A DNA stretch of 64,000 nucleotides from Liolophura sinensis (taxonomy: Eukaryota; Mollusca; Polyplacophora; Chitonida; Chitonidae), in NCBI RefSeq assembly GCF_032854445.1, contig NC_088305.1:18957717-19021716 (forward strand), written 5' to 3'. This document shows positions 56,565 to 64,000 of the stretch, piece after piece. The first letter of the stretch is position 1; each line of letters starts with the position of its first letter. The notes below the pieces were generated by a model, which was not told where the DNA came from, did not search any database, and saw only the letters and a program-made list of their open reading frames with translations. Position numbers and translations under genes: made by a program.

Positions 56565-59168
56565 GTGAGTGAGCATATACGGCTATTCGCTGTCTGTATG
56601 TAGATGTAGGCCTGGTCAAATTTTCGATCCTAATGATAGGCCTATGGTGGCTGTTTAATTCGGCCATCCTCTCTTGTACAGAGGGAGTAAGACTTGAAGA
56701 CACGGTAACTGGACTACTTAGTGTGAAGTTGCACTGGCTGCCCTATCATGGCGACCACATTTTCTCATTCGGGAGCCGGCTCTGCCCGGTTTCCTCCCAC
56801 CATAATGGTGTCGGCCGTCGTATAAGTGAAATATTTTTGAGTATGGCGTAAAACACCAATCACATCAAATCAAATCAAATCTCATTCGGGAGAGGTAATT
56901 AACAAGCACTATAGACACGGATAAGAGAAGTACGGTGTAATTCACCACACTTTCTCATACAGAAGGAGTAATTCACCACACTTTCTCATACACGAGAGGT
57001 ACGTCAGTAACCGCACATATATGATTAGCTTGCCAGCGCGGCGAAATGACCCAAGAGCGTCTCACTAATGCGGTCGATATGAGCTCAAGTCCAGCTCATG
57101 CTGGCTTCCTCTCCGACCATACGTGGGAAGTAATCTGCGGATGGTCGTGGGTTTCCGACGGGCTGAGCACCATCGTATCAATAAAAAATATTCTTAAGAA
57201 CGGCGTAGAAACACCAACCAATATAAATTTTATAAAATCATACATGAGAGATAACTAACCACATTTTCTCCTCTAGGAAGGGTAATTATTAAGCGCTAGA
57301 CACTTATAAAAATGAACAATCTTTGAACTGGCCATCCCATCAACCACACTTTTCCATACATGACAAGGGGTAATTGCCATACATTCTCTTACAGGAATGG
57401 TAATTAACCACACATCTTGGTGCAGGATAAGTAAATCAACCACACATTGTCTACGGCAATTGTATGATTACCAGCATTTCCTCATACCGGAGGAGTAATT
57501 GACCATCCTCTCCGACCATACGTGGGAAGTCATCTGCGGATGGTCGTGGGTTTCCTCCGAACTGGGCACCGTCATATAAATTAAATAGTCTTGAGTACGG
57601 CGTAAAATACCAATCAAAATAAATTTAAAAAGTCATACACGAGAGGTAAAACCACAGTTTCTCATGCAGGAGGGGTAATTACTAAGCGCTAGACCTAATA
57701 TAAAGTAAACGCCATTTTAGTATGAACCAAATTTAATACCCGGTTTAAATTCTAATATACTTTTGAACAACTGAGCCCAGTAGTTCAAATCAATTTTCTG
57801 GAACTGGTCGAAGTGAGTAATTTGTGTCGGACTATATATGTCTGTCCCACCAACCTCACTTCTCATCTATAGGGTGTGTCATTAACAGTTGCTAGTAGTT
57901 CAGTTTCCTACCTTACCAATATTATCTTGTTTCTACTTTAATTAGAACTTGGAGAGGTCACCTGTAGAAAAGGTTTTATAACACAGTGAAGTTTATAGTT
58001 TTAATACTGTATATAGACATATCTGTATTGGATTGGTACGGGGGATGTTACTCGTAAACAACTCTCGACGGCAATACACGGAAATATATATGGTGTCGAA
58101 AGGAGGCGCCTACCGTCCACATTTACTAGTATATAATATTAAATGTCACGCTTGAGAAACTGATACAGGAAACGATTGAAGTGATTTAACTATTCTTATT
58201 TTAAGAACGTATTATCCGATAAACTAAATTTTCACATATACGTGTTGTTGTTTTTTTTTTTGTTGTTGTTTTTTATTTGTTTTGTTGTTTTGTTTTTGTT
58301 TTGTTGTTTTTTGTTGTTTTTTTTTTTGTTAGTTTTTCTGGGTAGAGGATACCGGAGTGCATAAAACACAGACCTTTAACAAGTTACTTACAAACTTTCC
58401 CGCATATGACTTAGGCCTATAGATGATTCGGCATGCCAGGAGTCAAGGACGAGACAGGATGGGGGCTCACAAACTAACGCAGCTGAAATGCGAGATTTTT
58501 CGGTACACACTGGCCATCTCGGACAGCCGGGTCTGTCGACCCAACGGCGCCGTCAGCAGCTGGCGTGGAATCAAGCAGAACGCGAGAACGCCCAATTGTC
58601 TTGTCTCAACCAGCGTGGACTCGCTAAAGAGCTGAATCGGCTCATTGGCCTTTGTTCAAGTTAAGTGGTCTTTAACGAATGTTAGACTCTGTTAGACATA
58701 CGACCACGCATGCGTCGTCGACCACGCAGTGTCACCAAGCCACAACAATACTGAGAGTGGAGTGATCTACATGTACTCTTCCTAGTCAGAAAACACTGTG
58801 AAAAGGACTCCATTAAGGTTACATGGGCGCATCGATTTTCCTTACTATTTATCAAGCAAACTTTAACGTCAGAAATATATATACCCTAACTTTTGCATTT
58901 TACCATGCCATACCGCCCCATGCAGCTTCCACCTTTCTCTTCAACATATCAAAAAGTCAACCGAGCATGACCACCTTTTTTAGCTAATGTTGCTGGATGT
59001 GTTTCCATGACATTTTATCACCATGGTAGTTCCTAACCTCCAGGAAGGTCAGTGACAAGACTGGGCCAGAAGTTTCCATTTCTATCCAATAAAATTCTGA
59101 TATTTTTAACGAGGTGCAAAATAGCCATGCAAAAATATAAATGTATCAACAACCTATAAAGTCAATGT
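56565..59168 (+). other. Intron-like sequence after exon 1 copy B
   Basis: Repeats the intron 1 layout of copy A: SINE-A pieces at about 56770-56880, 57030-57230 and 57505-57625, degenerate AACCACAC-type repeats, and oligo-T/TTG runs at about 58245-58330. A 70-codon frame at 58423-58635 lies in the part partly deleted from copy A and has no motif. Confidence 0.7.
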
Positions 59169-59495
59169 GGCAGAATTATCTCCACCCCTCGGGGGGGGGG
59201 GGGGGATTGAGATTAATTTGTAATGGCGTTTTCCCATCCAAGTTGAATGATGCACGCCAATAACGGAACGCTGAATAAATTATTTTCCCACGAGAACTAA
59301 GCCTTTACACAGCTGTCGTAAAGAACACCGATGGTATAAGGATACACGCGTGGACAGTAAAGAAGGGGAATGTTAACACATTGAGTCCACAGAAAATGCT
59401 AGGCTTTGACCCCAGACAAATTACGCATACTCAAACAACGATAGATAACATTTCAAGACATGCTTGGGTACACCGTTAAGTACACATTTTAGGTG
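59169..59495 (-). other. Probable 3' UTR of the retrotransposon
   Basis: Lies between the duplication breakpoint and the last Cys-rich frame. A run of about 15 Gs (59191-59205) is present. No poly(A) or TAA repeat clearly marks the element's 3' end. Confidence 0.4.
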
Positions 59496-59818
59496 TTAGA
59501 ATGTGTAGCAGCGAGTGAGAAAATTGGCAACAGTCTGAAAAACTTTGTTGTGATTTCTCACCGGTTTTAAAACCTTGTATTCTGTCGGGTTCCTAACACC
59601 CACACGAGTTAATTCTGCGTAAAATACGCGCCTGGAGTCAATATGACGTCTACAACCAAAAAGAACATGTGCAACAGTATCTTCTACAAAACATTCCTCA
59701 TAATGACCCGTGTCATGCAGATTGATTTTATGCAAATAGCTGTTTGTTTTAATGTGACCAGACAAGAGTCTAAATACGAGTATTTCGTCACAGCGACAGT
59801 TGAGAGAGAGATTGTAGC
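59496..59818 (-). pseudogene. Retrotransposon ORF2, C-terminal Cys/His tail
   Basis: A frame shift separates it from RNase H. On the complement, ILVFRLLSGHIKTNSYLHKI leads to C(x9)HVLFGC, the zinc-knuckle-like close of ORF2 in I-like elements, ending NFLTRCYTF. Related in kind to, but different from, the tail at 12313. Confidence 0.82.
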
Positions 59819-60583
59819 TTACAGAGATTTAAGGGTTGTGAGAGTAAAAGAATCTTCCTGTAACAGAGTTATCCCATTCATTTTGCCATACTGGTATAAA
59901 TTTCGGTTTGCCATAACTAATAGCCTCTTGTACAGACAACGGGATGGTGTGGGATATAATGGGTAGATCAAGGGCCTTTTGGCCAGTTTGTCGGCCAACT
60001 CATTTCCGTCAACACCAGTGTGGGCCAGCACCCATTCAAACGCCACAGATACACCTTGATAGCCCAATATAGTACAGATATACAATATTTCATACACAAG
60101 CGCTGCCGACTTATTCCAAATAAAGTTGCCAAGTGCCTGTAAAGAACTCAAGGAGTCTGTGAAAATAACAGCCCTAATCGGTCTTAACTCGAGTAGATAG
60201 TTAAGAGCACTCAAGATTGCGGTAAGCTCTGCCGTGAACACGGAAACATAACCTGACAAGCGGAAAGATTTTTCCTACCTCATTTCTGGAATACACACTG
60301 ATGCGCCCACTTTGTTAGTGTCGGGGCATTTGGAAGCGTCGGTAAATGCTTGTAAGTACTCGTTCCAGTTTGATTTAATATGGTCCTTGACACATAACAA
60401 CGATACATTAATGTTATCCGTCTTTTTGACTTTAGAATGTAGTTCCACAGAGACAAATGGGTTCGATATTTTCCAGGGAGGGAAATGAGGAACACAACCA
60501 GGCTGAATAGATATATCCCTGGCCTGAAAGAAGTCAGAAATTTCGTTCGACCGTAAATTAAATGGCAAGGCTTTCTTACTGTC
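59819..60583 (-). pseudogene. Retrotransposon ORF2, RNase H domain
   Basis: The frame goes on after the TAA with DSKKALPFNLRSNEISDF. The RNase H fold follows: LQAFTDASKCPDTNKVGASV (first Asp), a TAG at 60275-60277, then FTAELTAILSAL (Glu), VIFTDSLSSLQAL (Asp) and VLAHTGVDGNELADKLA (last Asp), so all four acidic positions survive. RNase H removes the RNA strand during cDNA synthesis. Only some LINE clades keep it, which is the basis for the I-group call. Confidence 0.92.
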
Positions 60584-61403
60584 TTAATATGAGGGTTTAA
60601 GTACAGACGTTGCCGAATTATTAATGGCAGACTTTAGCCTGAAAGTAAACTTTAGGACACGCAACCGACGAGGTAAGTGTAACGGCCACTCATTACAGAA
60701 GACTTGCAATACGCTGAGAGGAGTGGAGCGTAAGCCTTCGGTACAAATACGTAGTGCGACCCACTGGATAGAGTCAAGTTTAGCTTTGAGGCTGGCACAC
60801 GTTGAATCATAGGCTTCGCAGCCGTAGTCAAGCCTAGACCTAATTGAGGACCGGTAGAGTAGCAAAAGGCATTGCCTGTCGGCTCCCCAGGTTCGCCCGG
60901 AAACACATCTCATCAGGTTAAGAACTTTCTTGCATCTACTACATCTATCTATGTGATTTGGCGCCTATCAAATATCACGCCAAGATACGGGAAAGACGAG
61001 GATATTCTCACGGGAGAATTATTAAGAGAAACAGATGCCTGCTTGATAGCTTTTCGTGTAAAGATGACAGCCTCGGTTTTAACTGATGAAAACTTAAAGC
61101 CCCATGTTAAGCTCCATTTCATGATGTCATCCAAGCCCTGTTGAATGTACTTGGTGCAGAGTTTAAGACTCCTGGAACCATACCATACAGCTTTGTCGTC
61201 CGCAAATAATGTGCATGTCAGGTTTGGTGACAGTGCGTCCGGAAGGTCATTTATTGCAATATTAAAAAGAGTATTAGATAAAACACTACCCTGGGGCACC
61301 CCATTCTCGACACGTACTGGTCGAAGAGTAATCTCGACCGATTCTTACTTTAATAAAACGGCCCGAAAGGAAGTTTTTCATCCACTAGTTCCCATGCTTC
61401 TCA
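60584..61403 (-). pseudogene. Retrotransposon ORF2, RT palm and thumb; motif A deleted
   Basis: After the previous part, FFD..AYD-type motif A, which bears the first catalytic Asp, is missing (about 30-40 residues by comparison with the family). MKNFLSGRFIKVRIG appears in one frame, then a shift leads to ENGVPQGSVLSNTLFNIAIN (motif B) and LTCTLFADDKAVW (motif C, FADD). SSVKTEAVIFTRK and FPYLGVIFD mark D and E. Another shift near 60915-60950 leads to the thumb with SRLDYGCEAYDS and LRSTPLSVLQV, the latter typical of the I group. Ends at a lone TAA (60584-60586). Confidence 0.9.
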
Positions 61404-62495
61404 TTTTCATAAGGACACCAGTTTGCCACACTTATTACACAGGGCGTTTCTAATAGAAGATTCTAAAGTGATGATATGGTCGGTTGTAGAGCATTTGTTT
61501 CTAAAACCGCTTTGAACTGGACTGAAAATATTGTGTTTGTTTAAAAACCACACCAAACGAGCATTAATCATCCTTTCCATGACTTCACACAAAGTGGCAG
61601 TAAGCGCGATGGGCCTGTACGATGAAGGGGCAGTTAGGTCCTTGCCGGGTTTAGGCACCGGTATGACGATAGCACTTTTCCACTTAAAGGGGAGTTTCAT
61701 TTGGGTCCATACCGTATTGTATAACATTAATAACACCGTAAGGCCCTGTTCAGGCAAGTTACACAACATAAAGTAAGTTACCAAATCCTCTCCAGGTGAC
61801 GAGTCAGTGGACACTGAAAGAACTTGCTTTAACTCTGTTAAAGAAAAATCATCATTGATGGGCATTTCATCAAATGCAATATTTTCAAAAGAATGGGCTT
61901 TCTCGATTTCTTCCTTATGAGAGATAAATTCAGGGCAATAATTCCTGGAGCTGGAGACATAGGAAAAGCTGTCAGCTAAAATGTTACATTTATCTGAATT
62001 GGTGACATATTCAGAATCGTTATGAACAATGGTGGGAATAGCTTTAGATTTCCCCTTGCCATTAATGGACTTAATCTAACCCCAAACGTTTTTGATTGGT
62101 GTATTCGCGGATAAATTACTACAAAATTGCCGCCAGTGATCTTTCTGAGCTCGTTTGATTGTTCGTTGAGCTACAGCCTTCGCCCTCTTGTACAATATAA
62201 TATCATCGTAATGTCGTGTACGACGTGCTCGATTCTTGAGACGTTTACCTTCCCTAATGGCAGCGGAGCATTCGGTATTCCACCACGAAACTGGCATTTT
62301 ATATTTCATATCACCAGAAGATTTAGGTATCGTCTTGGTGGCGGCAGCGTTAATGGCGTCCACAATGTTGTCAGAAAATACATCCACATTGTCATCGAAA
62401 ATCTCACAATTAAAGGATTTCCTACATTCCTTTTGGTAAAGCCCCAAGTTTGCTCTTTTAATGCTCCATCTTTGAGAGTGACCCACTGAGTTTAC
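61404..62495 (-). pseudogene. Retrotransposon ORF2, linker and N-terminal RT
   Basis: Continues in the endonuclease frame. The linker has PVSWWNTECSAAIREGKRLK and KDHWRQFCSNL, typical between EN and RT. A TAG stands at about 62073-62075 after IKNVWG, and the same frame goes on with IKSINGKGKSKAIP. RT fingers follow: SSPGEDLVTYFML, WKSAIVIPVPKPGKD, PSSYRPIALTATLCEVMERM, FSPVQSGFRNKCSTTDHI. It stops at GKLVSL, just before motif A. Confidence 0.9.
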
Positions 62496-63172
62496 TTAAG
62501 GATTGAAATCCCAGGATACATGGACGGATAGGTGATCACTCCCACACGGTGAGACATTATCCACGGGCCAATCAAAAGACAGGCTTAGGTCAGGGGAACA
62601 CAGAGTAAAATCAAGATGCGAGAAATTACCGGAGTGGGGATCAACTCGGGGGCCTGAACCATCATTGAGAATACATACACCATATTGATCAATAAATTCT
62701 TCAAGCACCCGCCCATTTTGCTTAACAGTTGCACTGCCCCACAACGGACTGTACGCATTAAAATCCCCGCATAAAATGTAGGAGTTATTCAGAGATGACA
62801 TAAGGGAGTTAAAGTCGGAACGATCCAGACGGTTCGACGGGTTGTAAACGTTTACAACACTAACGGATGGACCGTTAGTTCTAGCTATATTGAAACACTG
62901 GGTTTCTATGCTGGTAAACGAAGGCAATCTAACCTCGGAAAAGCAAAGTCCATGTTTTAAGAACATAGCCAAGCCGCCGCCACCTCTAGTTTCCCTATCT
63001 AATCTGTTAATAAAATATCCAGGATATGTATAATCAAGATGCTGCTTTAAAAAGGTTTTATTGTAAGCAGACAAACATGCGGTTCAGGATTTACATTAGA
63101 GAGATAGAACTTAAACTCCTGGCCGTGGGTACCGTTACCCCGAATATTCTGATGAAGCAAATTAAACGCCAT
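62496..63172 (-). pseudogene. Retrotransposon ORF2, APE-type endonuclease domain
   Basis: Probable start at the ATG on the complement of 63170-63172, 54 bp after ORF1, giving MAFNLLHQNIRGN, the usual opening of this domain (metal-binding Asn). A shift near 63080-63095 falls where the LQET motif should be; it reads CLLTIKTFLK in the two frames, so the catalytic Glu is lost. The rest is well kept: RGGGGLAMFLKHG, VVNVYNPS, CGDFNAYSPLWGS and CGSDHLSVHVSW (Asp-His pair). A TAA at 62496-62498 ends it, but the same frame continues beyond with PVNSVGHS. The enzyme nicks DNA to prime reverse transcription. Confidence 0.9.
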
Positions 63173-63225
63173 TATTGCCGAAAAAAGCGAAGCAGTGAAG
63201 CAATAAAGGTTAGAATACATAAACA

Positions 63226-64000
63226 TTACGAAACCTCAGCAGAAACCAGACTAGAGAGTACGGACTTGAGACAGGTAAAGTTGACATGTTCAGGCCCGAG
63301 CCGTGACTGAGCAATATGGAAGACTTCAGCTATAAACTGATCAGCCTCTCTAAGCTCAAAAGCTTTGAGCATTACTTCAGTGAACACGGCTATGATTTTA
63401 GTTGCCGTAGACAAAGACAAATCTTCGGTTTGATTAGATGAATCCGACATGGTTTGGGTACATGCAGATTTCATTACGGGCTTAACTCGCTTAAATTGTG
63501 ACGTGGGTTTCACAGAATGAACGTCTGGTCGAGGTTGTGTACTGTTATACGTAGGTTGTGTACTGTTATCCTTAGGTGGTGTACAATTACACATAGATGG
63601 TGAATATTCAGAGCCTTCACGTAAAGCCCTCTCTGCAGGATTTTCAGTATAAGGTCGACTGTTCTCTTCACGAACATTCTTAAGAGCTTCGGCGAACGAA
63701 ACTTTCTGCGTTACCTTAATATAATGGGACTTACTAACCTGCTTGCGATATGGACAGCCCAGGTAGGTAGATGAATGGCCGACGGAGCCGCAGTTAATGC
63801 ACTTAGGTCTATCCACATTTCTACACTGCTCAAACTCATGTTCTCCTGCACAACGAGGACAACGCTGCTTTCCCCTGCATGAAGACGATATATAACCGTA
63901 GCCCTGGCACTTGTAGCAGCGTAATACCGGAGAAACGTACGGTTTGACTTCAAACATTTCATAACCTAAACAAATTTCAGTAGGAATGTCCTCGAGATCG
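63226..64000 (-). CDS. Retrotransposon ORF1, zinc-knuckle nucleic-acid-binding protein (partial)
   Basis: Open from the right edge (the frame has no stop between 63957 and 64000, reading DIPTEICLGYEMFEVKPYV into the listed part) to a stop at 63226. Three CCHC-type knuckles follow: CYKCQGYGYISSSC (His replaced by Tyr), CPRCAGEHEFEQC, and CINCGSVGHSS with a late Cys. In I-type elements ORF1 coats the RNA and acts as its chaperone. After the knuckles comes a Ser/Thr/Asn-rich linker with a short repeat (DNSTQPTYNSTQPRP) and an Ala/Glu-rich helix-like end. The N-terminal part lies outside. This frame is intact as far as seen. Confidence 0.88.
   Translation of the reverse strand, partial: DLEDIPTEICLGYEMFEVKPYVSPVLRCYKCQGYGYISSSCRGKQRCPRCAGEHEFEQCRNVDRPKCINCGSVGHSSTYLGCPYRKQVSKSHYIKVTQKVSFAEALKNVREENSRPYTENPAERALREGSEYSPSMCNCTPPKDNSTQPTYNSTQPRPDVHSVKPTSQFKRVKPVMKSACTQTMSDSSNQTEDLSLSTATKIIAVFTEVMLKAFELREADQFIAEVFHIAQSRLGPEHVNFTCLKSVLSSLVSAEVS

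Larger units (their letters stand above)
54985..59168. repeat. Segmental duplication, copy B
   Basis: Second copy of 46508-51024, the exon 1 starts being 8786 bp apart, direct orientation. It lacks the LTR-like insertion of copy A and keeps about 350 bp (around 58575-58925) lost in A. Similarity breaks at TAAAGTCAATG in both. Confidence 0.93.
59496..64000 (-). mobile_element. Non-LTR retrotransposon, I/Nimb type, degenerate, 5' end outside window
   Basis: Transcribed right to left: zinc-knuckle ORF1, a ~50-bp gap, then ORF2 with endonuclease, RT, RNase H and a Cys-rich tail. The combination of APE endonuclease and RNase H after RT points to the I group; Nimb, known from molluscs, is my best guess. 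ORF2 is interrupted by isolated stops (62496, about 62073, 60584, 60275), several single-base shifts and one deletion, so this copy is dead. Confidence 0.92.

Overview
The window looks like repeat-rich animal DNA, most plausibly from a mollusc. Introns are present. Two tRNA-headed SINE families recur throughout. SINE-A ends in a block reading GCGTAAAACACCAATCAAAT plus an ATAA-type tail. SINE-B ends in GACGTTAAACCCCAAGC plus (ACTC)n. I recall both tails from mollusc sequence, but cannot search here. Most of the window is intergenic; only one host gene is convincing.

Layout. 1-11.9 kb: a 35-bp minisatellite at the left edge, scattered SINE-A/SINE-B copies, and a complete 1034-bp TIR DNA element flanked by TA (9330-10363). 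11.9-14.8 kb: a 21-bp minisatellite on both sides of the decayed 3' end of a LINE, then a 23-bp repeat organised into ~93-bp higher-order units. 15-23.5 kb: a SINE-A nested in a SINE-B with a target-site duplication, simple repeats and a second 21-bp minisatellite. 23.5-25.1 kb: a 37-bp minisatellite followed by a mostly intact reverse-transcriptase ORF of Penelope-like type. 29-41 kb: SINE copies with clear target-site duplications, a 61/45-bp tandem array split by a SINE, a 200-N assembly gap and a fresh 37-bp array. 42.0-43.7 kb: a Tc1/mariner element with perfect 28-bp TIRs but a broken transposase.

46-59 kb holds the host gene, a short-chain dehydrogenase/reductase (SDR) on the + strand. 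Exon 1 (47550-47778) carries the TGxxxGxG cofactor loop and exon 2 (52247-52815) carries the rest. The exon 2 acceptor lacks its AG by what looks like one missing A, and the catalytic Ser and Tyr positions are substituted. A ~4.2-kb block around exon 1 is duplicated about 8.8 kb downstream (exon 1 copy at 56336-56564) with no second exon 2 in the window. A 1020-bp solo-LTR-like insertion in the first copy is proven by the empty site in the second.

59.5-64 kb: a minus-strand non-LTR retrotransposon of I/Nimb type (zinc-knuckle ORF1, endonuclease, RT, RNase H, Cys-rich tail), disabled by four isolated in-frame stops, several frameshifts and an RT deletion; ORF1 runs off the right edge.

I found no operons, CRISPR arrays, rRNA or convincing free-standing tRNA genes, and no new multi-gene system. 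The most informative features are the SDR locus, the paralogous empty site, and the nested repeats.
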